Origin: Gordionus sp. m RMFG-2023
Taxonomy: Eukaryota; Nematomorpha; Gordioida; Chordodea; Parachordodidae
Reading direction: 5' to 3'
Assembly: GCF_954871325.1 (NCBI RefSeq)
Contig: NC_088775.1
Location: forward strand, 43,625,561 to 43,689,560
Length of the DNA stretch: 64,000 bases
Shown here piece by piece: positions 34,001 to 45,702 of this stretch. The notes below the pieces were generated by a model. That model worked only from the letters and a program-made list of their open reading frames with translations. It had not been told where the DNA came from and did no database searches. The position numbers were made by a program, and so were the translations under genes. Numbering within the stretch: position 1 is the first letter of the stretch; every line of letters starts with the position of its first letter.

Positions 34001-36751
34001 CTTTTCCTACCAAATTAAAGGCCACACTTTACTAATCTTTCTCCCAAATTCGTCGATCCAAAAAGTTGTCTTCTATTTTTATATATACCAATAATTTAAT
34101 TCATTCCACACAAGATAATTCAGTGCATATTGATCAGGGACCGTATTTTTGGTCTATGGATTCGATATCTCTCTATTCACTTTTTAAATAATTTAGGAAT
34201 TAAACCTAGCGCATTCGATTTTTTTTCTTCGTGCCATAATTTTATTAGTATATGATCTTCGTTTGGTAACAATTTTTACTTACAAGATTATCTTCTGATT
34301 TTACTAACTGTTAATAAAAGGCATTTTACAGTAAAATTTGCTTGATAACCTTAATATCTTGTGTTACAATTAATAATTATAAAAATTTTTTGAAAAGAAA
34401 CAAGAGACAAATTATAGTCCAATATAATGGAAACCCATCTAGCCAGTTTGAAAAAAAGAATTTGAGAGTCATAACTTATTTTTTATCAAATTTTTACATT
34501 TTTGATCTCAATTTTCTAAAAACCCACTCGATCAAATTTTTAAAAAACTGAGAATAAGTTTCATATACTTTTTTTTAAAAAATACTAACAAAAAAAGCGA
34601 GTGGCGCATTTTAGAATTATAAAAGAGCCACCCAATATTTAAACTTTAGCGATTAGAATGATATAGGCATATATATTATGTAATACTCTTGATATTATTA
34701 ATTTACAAATAATTTTACGTTGTATTTGTAAAACAAATGTCCAGTAGGTGAGGATCACACAGGTGTCTTGTCATTCTGTTGCTAGCCCAATTGTTGCGGC
34801 ATATCATAAACTCTTTCAATGCCATTTTCGAAGAGGTAGAATTCTTATAGCAAGTAAGAGCATGCTTTATTTTATTATCAGGACATAACACATAAGCATC
34901 TGGCCATGCTTTGCCCCTTTTTACAATTTTAAATTCACTTATATATCGCGATAAGGGATTGCGCAAGAGTGTTATGTAATAGTAGCTTCGTTGTGTGTTT
35001 ATAAATATATATTTGAATAAAAAATGAGTAAAATAATGTATTTAAGCATCCAGAACTTTCATAGAGGGGGCATTCCCATATGGGGTTTCTGCCCATAAAT
35101 TATATTGAAGGGTTTAGGCCAACTTATTGCTTTTGGTTAAATGTTATAACTTAATTTTTATTTAAACTATTGTTTATTTTTTTATTTTTATTTTTTAAAA
35201 TGATATATACGATAAAAGATAAATTAATTAAGGAGATAGACATCCTCAGATTCCTCCCCCTCTCCTATGGCTACGCCTACCAATGTCATATTATAAAAGA
35301 TTACATTATAGGCTGCTAATGTATATGTTTTGGATAAAAGATAAATTAATTAAGGAGATAAACATCCTCAGACCCCTCCCCCTCTCCTATGGCTACGCCC
35401 AATGTCATATTATAAAAGATTACATTATAGGCTGCTAATGTATATGTATTTATTAAAAGATAAATTGATTAAGGAGATAAACATCCTCAGACCCCTCCTC
35501 CTCTCCTATGGCTACGCCTACCAATGTCATATTATAAAAGATTACATTATAGGCTGCTAATGTATATGTTTGGATAATGTAAATTGCATTAAATATTTGT
35601 TTTTACTTTTCAACGGGATCCATATGGTAACGATTTGTATCCATTTTAGATCTTGTGTAAAAATTTAGATAAGCCAAATCTGCAGAGGTGTTGATATTTT
35701 TCTGCATTATGTTTCCTTTTTCCATCTTTATATTGTTTTTTCGAAAAAATCTTGAAATTATTTTTTTCTGCAGAATTGTAGTTATATTCTCATATATGTT
35801 ATTATTTTGTGTGATAGTATCATCATAATCCTCATTCATGTCATCAAAAAATTTGGAATCATTTTCCGGTGTGCTTTTTTGGCTGACGATAGCAGAACTG
35901 ACTCTAGGCCCAGATTTATTCCGCAAATCCCATAAGTCTTTACGCACAACATCCAATATCGTGGCGTAAGGAACGCAATTACGCAATCGATGATAACCAG
36001 CATGTACCCCACAGTAACTCCAAGAAAATGTTGCCCTAGTGTGCAACCACTGACTTTGTAGAATTATGTTGACTTTAACCTGTTCAAATGTGTCATTGTA
36101 CAAACATAACTTTCTATCATACATCATCTCATAGATCCCGTCAATTTCATTAGCTTTAATAGGACTATCTTTCTGGTCATGAGTTGTGGTCAGGTGTGAA
36201 TTAGGTCGATGACAAAGACATATTTGCTGAGTTTTCCTACGAATCGGTAGAATCTTCCCCCCATTTTTTCCAGTCAAATTGGACACGAATTTAAGTTTAC
36301 ATTCGCATCGTGGGTCAGATACTATATCGCTAGTCAAAAATCGGTTAAACCGCGATCCACCAGTTTTTTGCATATGAACGAAGGCCAAAACGTCACGAGT
36401 AAAATTAAATACTATTGGTTTATATGGATCAGCCAGGCATCGAGCGGGAAGGTTATATTTTAATGTTCGAGAAAATTCTTCGCAATTTTGGCAATCGATG
36501 TGGGAAAATTTTAATCGTTGATCTAAAATTTCGACTTTGCAAGCCTCGTTTAAATCGATTTGAACGTTTGTATCATTCAATAAAAAATTTGAATATTGCA
36601 TTTGTTCTATAAGCATATCTATGATATTGGTTTGATTTTGCAAACCGACAGAATTTTTACGATAAGTGCTCTCTCCTAATGATACCCTAAAAATAAATAC
36701 GAAAGATATAAACAACAAATTTGATGTGAGTGAGCTAATCAACTTAATCAT
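31011..36751 (-). CDS. HS6ST: heparan-sulfate 6-O-sulfotransferase, three exons
   Basis: Transfers sulfate from PAPS to the 6-O position of glucosamine in heparan sulfate; a Golgi type II membrane enzyme. Exons: 35607-36751, 34719-34985 and 31011-31386; both junctions are phase 2 with GT..AG and give 595 residues. Seen: an N-terminal signal anchor (about 4-24); the PAPS 5'-phosphosulfate loop HMQKTGGSRF (126-135); CECK and CLCHRPN; SYCGVHA with the probable catalytic His250; NCVP; then, across junction 1, YYYITLLRNPLSRYISEF with the 3'-phosphate-binding Arg and Ser; EFMICRNNWASNRMTRHL; and, across junction 2, LMLESAKYNLKFGIKFFGL and a final LDVELYKFARQLFFNRY. Oddities: about 50 extra residues between CHRPN and SQWLHTRATFSW, and a polar insert of about 120 residues between NCVP and YYYITLLR. 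The C-terminal tail is short compared with vertebrate enzymes. It looks intact. Confidence 0.95.
31387..34718 (-). other. HS6ST: intron 2 of HS6ST
   Basis: 3332 nt, donor AC|GTAAAA and acceptor ATTAG|A. AT-rich, with no gene recognised. About 31730-31830 has GC-richer motifs (CGGACCGGATCCG) that may be an element remnant. A weak integrase-like patch near 33940-34260 is not strong enough to call. Confidence 0.85.
34986..35606 (-). other. HS6ST: intron 1 of HS6ST
   Basis: 621 nt, donor GAAAA|GTAAAA and acceptor CGAAG|C. More than half is a threefold tandem repeat (35209-35575). Confidence 0.9.
35209..35575. repeat. three tandem ~121-bp units in HS6ST intron 1
   Basis: Units start near 35209, 35332 and 35452, each beginning with TAAAAGATAAATT and containing CATCCTCAGA, a CCTCCCCCTCTCCTATGGCT block and TTACATTATAGGCTGCTAA. 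They differ at few positions, so the expansion is recent. On the coding strand the CT-rich block is AG-rich. Confidence 0.9.
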
Positions 36752-37822
36752 TTACACAAAATAAAATAATGTTTCAATATAAAGAATTGAACTTAAAATA
36801 ATTAATTTGTTTGTATTTTCGGGTAATATATTTTTTATTCCTTATTATTGCCCCTATAATATTCATTTGGTCCCAAATTTAAATATATTTGCTTTAGGAT
36901 ATATGTACATAACCTCGTATCAAATATTTTAGTCATATATATATTCAAACTTTAAATCAATTGACCTACATGAATCAATGCCGTCTAAATCATATTATAA
37001 TTATAAATAAATATACAAACTAAATTATATTATAATTATAAATTTATATAATTTAAATCCGATTCTTTTATCAATATATTTTATATCACAAACAGGGTGC
37101 TAAAACGAACCTAACTTTGAAAAGGTAATAAACTTCTATAATTTTTCGAACCATAACCTAACCTTTATATTAAAATTTTAAAAGAGAGAAACCGACCCGT
37201 TATAGATACATACGAACATGTTTAATGATTATACTTAATTATTTTAAAATGAATAACATAATCTTAAAAATTTTTTTATCTCTTAATCAAGTTTAAATAA
37301 GGAAATTTAATATTTTCTTTAAATTTTGTTTGGTTTTTATTTTAAAAAGTTTAATTTATTTTTATGGGTGAATTAAAAGATAAAAATGTTAAAAAATAAC
37401 AGGAACAGAACGAAACCGTTTGAAAATTTAAATTAGGAACCTAAATCGAGCCCGTTATACGTAATGGTTCGATACCCTGATCACAAATAACCATAATTTT
37501 TATTTAATATATGCCTATGATATAATAAAGGCTTACATGATGCTTTCTAAATATCATATAATCAGTCAAATAAAATATCTTATTCTTATTGCTAGGAACT
37601 GACTATTATACCATATAAGTTTGGGTAAAAATTGACAATTGATCCGACCTAATGATCATGATTAATAGTCTGGCGATAAAAATCACTTTTGGAATATCAT
37701 GATAAATAAAATGGATTCTATTACACATGCTACTATTTTAAAATGAATCAACTTTATTTTAAATTATTTACTCTAACACTTTCAGATATGATAATATTAA
37801 TAGAAAATTACTTTAAAATATT
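36752..37822. other. upstream region of HS6ST
   Basis: AT-rich, 1.07 kb between the HS6ST start codon and the left target duplication of the 12-kb hAT. It should contain the promoter and 5' leader. I see no clear core promoter motif beyond generic AT-rich tracts. Confidence 0.4.
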
Positions 37823-37909
37823 TAATTCTAGTGTTGTTAATCGACTGAGTCGAGTCGACTTAGTCGAAAACTGAGTCTAAGTTTTGGGTCGAAAAAATCG
37901 ACCCAAACT

Positions 37910-38060
37910 GACTTGAGTTATGAACTCGAGTCGTGAACTCAAGTCGACTCAAGTTGTGAACTCAAGTCGTGAACTCAAGTCGACTCAAGTCGTGAACTCA
38001 AGTCGACTCAAGTCGTGAACTCAAGTCGACTCAAGTCGTGAACTCAAGTCTATATACTTG
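37910..38060. repeat. left subterminal short array
   Basis: About six copies of a 22-bp unit GTGAACTCAAGTCGACTCAA, each with the near-palindrome AGTCGACT. The inverted counterpart is 49560-49830. Confidence 0.88.
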
Positions 38061-38171
38061 AGTCGACTAGAGGACGAATATTTTTATAAACTTGAGTCGT
38101 TGACTAGAGGACGAATATTTCAAATTAATTATTATTAATTAAGATATTTGTTTATTACTTTTTTTTATTTT

Positions 38172-39260
38172 AGACTTTCAACTTGAGTTGCAAATAACGT
38201 AAATGGGCTAAAATAAGCATTGCTAACATGTTTAAATAATATTTTAGTGGAGATGTACCCTAGATAAGTGACAATTGTCATAATCGTTGTTTTTAAAGTT
38301 TTTCGAATTTTTTTGACGTAAATGGGCTAAAATAAGCATTGCTAACATGTTTAAATAATATTTTAGAGAAGATGTACCCTAGATAAGTGACAATTGTCAT
38401 AATCGTTGTTTTTAAAGTTTTTCGAATTTTTTTGACGTAAATGGGCGAAAATAAGCATTGCTAACATGTTTAAATAAAATTTAAGTGAAGATGTACCCTA
38501 GATAAGTGACAATTGTCATAATCGTTGTTTTTAAAGTTTTTCGAATTTTTTTGACGTAAATGGGCTAAAATAAGCATTGCTAACATGTTTAAATAAAAAT
38601 TTATTGAAGATGTACTAAGAAAATCATAATATTTTTTTTATTTTTGTCAATTTTTCTTTAACTTTTATTTATTTTAGTTATTCCTTTTTAATTTATTTCT
38701 ATTTTTTTATTAATATTTATGTCAAACTTTTTTTTAATGCGACAATTGTCATATGCGTTATTTTTTAAGATTTTTGAAATTTTTGGACACAAAAGGATTA
38801 TAATATAATTTATTTTGTAAAGATATTATATTATAAATTCAATGAAGATGTTCCCTGGAAAAATGATAATTATAATAGGTAGGTATTTTTAAACATATAA
38901 GATTTTTTTGTGACGCTAATGGGCAAAAAGTTGTTTCTTTTAGCTAAATAGGCTAAAGTAAGTATTGCAAACATTTAAATAAAACTTCAGTGAAGATGTT
39001 CCCTGAAAAAGTGACAATTGTCATAATCGTTATTTTTAAAGTTTTTACGCAAATGGGCATAAATATAGAATGCTAACATGTTAAATTAAAAATTATGAAG
39101 ATGTACCCTAAATAAATTCTAATGACAATTGTCATAATAGTTATTTTTATTTTCAATATTTTTAATTTTTTTAGCCTAAATAGGCTAAAATAGGTATTGC
39201 AAACATTTAAATAAAACTTCAGTGAAGATGTACCCTAGAAAAGTGACAATTGTCTTTTGG
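38172..39260. repeat. left subterminal long-unit array
   Basis: Four clear units of about 113-119 bp (38172-38640) and further diverged ones to 39260. Each holds GTGACAATTGTCATAATCGT, a T-rich tract, GGGCTAAAATAAGCATTGC and AACATGTTTAAAT. The reverse complement matches the units at 47590-48440. Confidence 0.88.
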
Positions 39261-39689
39261 CGCCAATTTTATTATTTTTTGATAGCCCTTTAGAGAATAT
39301 TTTTACTTACAATATGATATATAATTAGTTTTTGAGATATAAGCATTTTAAAAATTTTACAGATTTGAGCCCCTATATCTCAAGAACCAGGTGTTATAGC
39401 GAGCTAAAATAAACGGCTTTCTCATTTATTTACCCTTCTAAATAATTCCAGAAAAAAAATGAAATAAAGGCGTGGATAAAATTTATTTTTAACTATTTTA
39501 TATAATTATTTTTACTTTTTGCAAAGTCCTGTCTGATACATTTTTTATATTTTATATTTATTTTATAAACAGACAAAGTTAGATCATGTTATTTTTCAAA
39601 TAATATTTTATTTTTTGTTTATTTACATAAAAATATAAAAAATTCTTTGAATCTCCTACAAAAATAAGAATCAAATCATATATTTACAT

Positions 39690-40200
39690 AATTCTTGTTT
39701 TCGAATCGAATAATTATATTATTCGTATTAGTACGAATTAAATAATTCCTTATTCGTATCGGTTCGAATAATGAAAACATTATTGGATTTGATTCATTGA
39801 ATATTCGATGCCAAAAATTAAATTCTTCAAAAATATATTCAAAAATGATATTAAAAATTAATAAGTGATTTATAGATGTTGAAAAAAAAAGTAAAAACTT
39901 TTCAAGGAACTTTTAAATACTTAAGAATCATGTCAAATACTTCTGGGTTTGAAAATTTCTGAATAATTTGAAATATTAACAAATAATTTGGAATATTTAT
40001 TTACGAATAATTTCTAATATTTATAAATTATTTCAAATAATAAGAATAATTCGATCGAATAATAAATAGATAAAAAAAAATATTCCACAGATAATATATT
40101 TTCTTTATTCGATTCGAATAAAATAATTTTTTTATTCATAAAATACGAATCTTATGAAATAAAATCGTATAGTGAATAATTCGTTTTAGGTATAATTTTA
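39690..40200. repeat. AATTATTCG-rich region
   Basis: Many copies of ATTCG/CGAAT words in both orientations (TTCGAATCGAATAATT near 39693, TTCGATTCGAATAAAATAA near 40110), with denser ends and a plainer middle. It resembles a small palindromic element, but no target duplication was found. Confidence 0.4.
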
Positions 40201-40651
40201 TTTTTTGTTAAATTTTACTCAATTTTCTACAAAAGAAAATGATGAAATTAAAGTTCGAATCAAATATACTAATACAGAATTTTATTTAAAAAAAATAGTT
40301 TCTCGTTTTAGAATCATAAAGACCCCAGTATTGTCGTAATTTTTAATAGGATCAAAACTATCCGGGATCATCGCGGGTTTTTAAGGGATCCCTTTATACA
40401 AAGAATTATTTTAAAGAAAATATAATCAAATATGTTCATTTGAAATGATATTTTTTTTTGATTTTATACAATTTGTGAAACCTTAGATAAAAGCTGTTAA
40501 AAAGCTTATAATCTTATATTAAATAGATTTTTACCACATATCTTCAAATTATTATATAAATTACACAATATTTATTTATTTTGTAAACATAAAATAACTT
40601 TTTAACATAATACAATAAATAAGATACAATATAGATAATAAATGAAATATT

Positions 40652-43600
40652 TTATATTATATCTCTAACATCCCAGTTATTAAGGCACATACAATATTTA
40701 ACGGTTGTCCCCGACATCCTATTTCGTTTCTTCGTTAAAAAATCAACGGCCTTGCTAAAGACTCTTTCACTAGGAACGCTTGTTGTTTGTTGTGCGAAGA
40801 AATCTTTAGATATGAGCGACAACGTTGGGTAAAAATCACTATTTTTGGCCCACCAATCAAGTATATTGGTTGAAGCTGGTGCAACCGGTTCTTTGATGTA
40901 ATCTATAAATTCATCTCTACTGAGATCTGGATATTCATAAGCCTCCCTAAAAATTATAAATTAATATATCAAACATTTATAATTACTTTCTCATTTCGTT
41001 ATGCATGCAAACCGAATAGGGCTGTGTTTCCATATCATCTTTTGAGAAGTCATAAACATTCGCTTTTTGCGATGGCCAACCATAGCTTTTATATAATGAT
41101 TTAAATTTTTCATTATAATCCTCCTTTGCTATAAATTTAGGCATATATTTTAATTTAGTTTTAGGATCTAATAGTGTAGATACAAAATTGCTAAATGAAC
41201 TCATCAAATTTTTATAAGTTGCACATTTTATCAACATTTTACTAGCCGCATTTTTAAGATCGCTATCGGGATGATTTTTCGAAGTTTCGTCTAAAATCTG
41301 CCTATCTTTGTCATAAATAAAACTGAGGTTCCAAAAGTAGAAGTATCTGACGATATTTCAAGTGTTATTTTATAAAAAGGTTTTAAAAAATTTTCAATTT
41401 CGTTTAAAGATCTCGCCTCACTATCATTTATATTGAAAGGCGCCATATATTTTTTCCCAAGGTCTTTAATTGCATCTAAATTCTATATAAATTAAATATA
41501 TTATTATGCAATGTTATATCTCTAAAATTTCAAAATTGTAAAACTATTATTTGAATATTATTGAATAAAATAATTATATTATGGTTTAAAAGGTAGGGAA
41601 GACTGGGATTTGTAAAAAAATGGTTCGACTAGACCTAGTTCCCTTTATATATAGTCAAAATTTTGTAAAATTAATTACCATTGACCATATATCTTTTAGT
41701 AGAATATAAAAGACATTATAAAAAAATTATATTATAATTTACTTTGTTCACTGTTGATAGCATTATATATTTTGAGTTCCATCTGGTTATCACATCCAAC
41801 GGAATCCTCGTTCCACCAGATAGCTGCATGTATTTTTGTAACAGTTTGGGGGAAGAATGTAGTTTCTTTACAACATCAGTTATTTTAATTAGCTTTTTGT
41901 CTAGGTATGAAAATCCCTCTTTTACTATCAAATTTATAACATGTGCTAAACATCGGTGGCTGTATACGCCTGTTTTATATTTTTCCTGATAAATTGTATT
42001 CATTTTTTCAACAGCTTTTATTACGTTTAGTGCATTATCATGCGTGATTGAGATAATTTTGTCCTGAATCTCAAAATCATCCAGAGATTCTAATAAACAT
42101 TGTGATATATCCTCACCACTATGAGGATATGGTAACTCAATTAAATCTAAAAGGAAACTTTCCATTTTCCATTTTTTATTAATATAATGGCATGTTATTG
42201 CGCAAAACGATGACGAATTAATTGAGGTCCACATATCAGTGGTGATGGCTATCTTGCTATCAATATTTTTTAACTTAGTGATAAGATTTAATTTGGAACT
42301 TTTATATAGCTTTTCAATATATTTACAGGCCGTTTGACGAGACCAAATTTTTTCATTTTTAAATATATAAGAAAATATTCCTTTGAAAGAATCACTATTC
42401 AGTGAATGGAAAGATATATTATTCTTTATTATATATCTGAGAATTAATTTGTTTAGATGTAAGATCTCCTCGGGTAAAAGTTTCCTTATGCCCACTAGAT
42501 TTTTTGGCATTTCTGTCTTCTCAATCCGTATCATATCAGTATGATGTCTTTTTACATGATTTTTTAAATTCGCTGTTAAAATAAATGAATTTTTACTTTT
42601 CTTTATAAAATTAAAACATAATAGTTTTTAACCCTCAGTCGCACAAGTGGGAAAAAAATTAGGGGAGACCGAACAACGATAATTACTTTTTAACCCTTGA
42701 GCACAAAGATTTTAAATTTGGTGTGAAGATGTATTTTTATATCTAATTTCCTACCTATGTTCATCTGTTAAAAAACTTACCTGGTTTTATATATATTGTC
42801 AAAAAACTATTTTTACCCAAAAAATATAAAACACATGGATGAGAAATCATGTGGGGCAAAATTGAAGATTATGATATTCCAGGAGTCTTAAAAAATGTAT
42901 ACCGAGGACAGTGACACCAATATATTAAATGGATTCTCAGCTTGTGGCATATATCCTTTAAACCCAAATATATTTACAAATCAAGATTATATCTGCTATA
43001 ATAATATTTCAAATGCTAGTTTAAATATTGAAATTGAAAATAATGAGGAAAATCATACAGTGAATAATTTAGAACTTATGACTCAAATAATGACAGTAAT
43101 TTATCTGTATTAATGATCGAAAATGTCATAAATGATATTGATGAACCCAATAATACCTATTCCGAAATTGTTCAACATTTCATCCGATAAAATGTCTAAA
43201 AAAAGAACTCAGAAATACTAACATCTACTCCTTTATTAAATAAAATTATTAATTCAGAAAAGAAAAAAGAAATCAATAAAGAATTGTTTATGTGTTATTT
43301 GCAATAAAAACTATAAAAATAGTCGCGAGGGCGATGAATGGTTAAAATGTACAATGTGCCTTGAATGTACGCATTCTAAATGTGCTAATTATGATAAATA
43401 CTTTACATGTAATATTATAGATATAGAGTTACACTTTTTTTATCTTGTAGATGAAGGATAGGATGGCTACAGGTAAATATGCACAATACCTATCGTTTTA
43501 CCCCGGTCTCCCTATCTAGCTCACATTGCCTAAAATTTTATATATAATATGAAAAAAATTCCAAAATTTAGGGGCTATTTATATTTTTCATGGGACTAGA

Positions 43601-44086
43601 ACCCATACTTATGCTACTGTTAAAGTGACTGAGGTCTGCAATGTTCCACCACTTATGCAACAAAGGATTTTGGGGAAAAAATGATGAAAATTTTTGTAAA
43701 TTTATAGAGTACTATAAAATTTAAAATATTACTTGATGCGGTGTGTATACTGAATATTTTAGAACATATTGTGCATCTTCTTTTTGTTTTTTTTGGTGAT
43801 AATTTAAAAATCGTTTTTATATTAATGCAACTATTATTTTGAGATGTGCTTGAGGTAGTATTAGTAGATATATCTGACATTTGGCTTATATTTAACTCTT
43901 CTTCAGCCATAAAATCCTGGCTTAAGTCCGTCTACATGTATTTTTAATATACAAATAAACGGAAAAAATATATAATTTTACCTCCGAATCACGGTTTATC
44001 TCTATATCATCAGGCACGTCTTCATCACTTTGGTTATTTTCAGAATTTATCGTGTTAAATAAAAAATTCATATAAGAAGAATCCAT
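40652..44086 (-). pseudogene. hAT transposase, five exons, nearly complete
   Basis: Exons: 43982-44086, 43733-43931, 41743-42572, 40987-41482 and 40652-40946. Introns are 50, 1160, 260 and 40 nt. The second intron splits the BED finger: CTICSKIFSIHTAS before it and NLKNHVKRHH after it, joined in phase. The core shows ITTDMWTSINSSSFCAITCHYI, ITHDNALNVIKAVE, HRCLAHVINLIVKEG and DVITRWNSKYIMLS. The tail shows DWWAKNSDFYPTLSLISKDF, SVPSERVFSKAVDFLTKKRN and NNWDVRDII, then a stop. Roughly 640 residues, the usual length for this Ac-like/ZBED group. The one lesion seen is a frameshift in exon 4 near 41330, between TSVLF and YDKDRQIL. It drives, or recently drove, the 37831-49867 element. Confidence 0.85.
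42640..43515 (+). mobile_element. pogo-type transposase 3' fragment in a transposase intron
   Basis: The plus strand reads NILNGFSACGIYPLNPNIF, the typical end of the pogo/Tigger DDE domain, followed by a PHD-like finger CVICNKNYKNSREGDEW..CTMCLECTHSKCANYDKYFTC. The borders carry GGGGAGACCG near 42662 and CGGTCTCCC near 43505 in inverse orientation, possible termini. It lies wholly within intron 2 of the hAT transposase, on the opposite strand. Confidence 0.75.
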
Positions 44087-44099
44087 ATTTAAAAAATTT

Positions 44100-45239
44100 A
44101 AATTATTTAATAAAATTATATTTGTATATTTAAATAAAATAAAAATTATAATAAGAAGAAAATAAATAACCAATCCCTCCTTCCTCCGTCTCTCTCTCCC
44201 ATTATTGTTATTATTCTTATTCTTAAACTTATTTTTTTTGTAATATTATATTTCTTATTGTTATTTATTAGTTTTTTTAAAAAAAACACAAATCAATCTT
44301 AAAATTTACCCGCCAAAAAAATGAAATAGGTTTACCGTCAACTCATCCAAAAATTTTATACAGACTTATCTAGCCCACAATAGGAGTATCCAGGATTTTT
44401 CAAAGTTCAAAGTTAGCGGTGGGTTGTAGGGTAATAATTATTATATAGCAGCTTAAGTCAATTTTTAGCAGGCTAAAAAAAATCGGCTAAACCTAGTTTT
44501 TAGCCTAAAGCTATCACTTTGACCTTGGGATAATCCTTTGCTAACTGCTAGTGCCGGCTAGTTTCAGAAAAATGGGATCCCTAAAAACAGTTTCTGACGG
44601 AACTCACTACCGATGTCAATTAAATAACAACTTTTTTGTATCTTTTTTATTAATTATTTATCAAACTGCAAAAAATTTTCATTGGGTTGTGTCCTAAATT
44701 ATCAAAAATTAAATTCACAAACTTTCAAAACTATTGAAAATATATAAATAAGATAAGTCTATATTTTTAAACATAAAAATAAAAACATTTACAAAACATA
44801 CTTGACAATTTTCTAAATTTTAATACTTAAACATACAATTTTAAAATTTTTCGAATTTTTTTTAAAAATTTTGGATTATAGCCTTTAAATGAGGGAGAGA
44901 AAGAGACAATGGGAAAAACGAAAAGAAAAGAAAATGAAATGCCTTTTTTATACTTTATTTTTTATAAATATAAATAAAAAAAACATTAAATAAATGTATC
45001 CCACCCAAATTTATAAATAGGGGTTTTATTATAAAACAATTATTTTATTCATTTTTTTTATTTTATATAACATTATTAATTCCTGATTTTTTATTTCAAA
45101 ATATAATAAACAAGTGAAAATAAAAATAAAAGGAAAAAACAAGAAAGTTAAACTTAAAATTCAAAATTACAAAATTTTTTTTTTATATATAATGCAAAAT
45201 AAAAAAAATAAGATGCAGAATTATATTATCTCAAATAAT
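44100..45239. other. AT-rich interior of the 12-kb element
   Basis: No gene. 44385-44600 is GC-richer and has inverted-looking words (GGTCAAAGTGATAGC versus TTCAAAGTTAGCGG) that may mark a decayed MITE. Confidence 0.4.
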
Positions 45240-45395
45240 TCTTGCTGCTCCTTGCACCCAGGTCTCAGTTGAGAGAGCATTTAGTGCATTAGCACTAACT
45301 GTAACCTCTCTAAGGACAAGATTAGACAAAGATATACTTGATGATATTTTAATTATAAAGCTTAATCGTACATTGTTAAATAATGTGATATTTTA
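45240..45395 (+). pseudogene. hAT dimerization tail, orphan fragment
   Basis: The plus strand reads APCTQVSVERAFSALALTVTSLRTRL, then DKDILDDILIIKLNRTLLNN and a stop. It is a hAT C-terminus of the family that also supplies 15310-15445. No catalytic core lies directly upstream. Confidence 0.75.
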
Positions 45396-45702
45396 AATCA
45401 TTATTTATATAACCTATTTCATTATAAAGTTATTGTTTAAATTGAAATTTTAATAAATAAAAATTCATATATATGACTGATTTAGATAATAACAATATAA
45501 ATAGATTTTTTGTATGAATAGTATAATCAGAGGGGGGCTTATTTTACTAGATATATCCAAATAGTAGTTTCTAAGATCTAAAATTGATTTTAAAGATTAA
45601 AGAAAAAATATTTTTAAATTTGTTGTTCCCAAAAATATCATGTTTATATTAATGCATCTTTTTAGTTCAACTCCATTCCGGTTGCCTCAAAAAATTTAAC
45701 AT

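Noticed and set aside
33940-34260. Possible integrase core in HS6ST intron 2 (DQGRIF, LNNLGIKPS readings)
   Set aside because: Only weak, frame-hopping similarity without flanking motifs; not enough to call an element.
35603-35606. Stop codon at the end of HS6ST exon 1 as the true protein end
   Set aside because: The TAA is part of the splice donor GTAAAA; joining to 34985 is in phase and restores the conserved YYYITLLRNPLSRY motif.
38172-39260. CRISPR-like regular repeats
   Set aside because: The repeats are long, contiguous and inverse to a matching array at the other end of a hAT element, with no unique spacers and no cas genes; the setting is eukaryotic.
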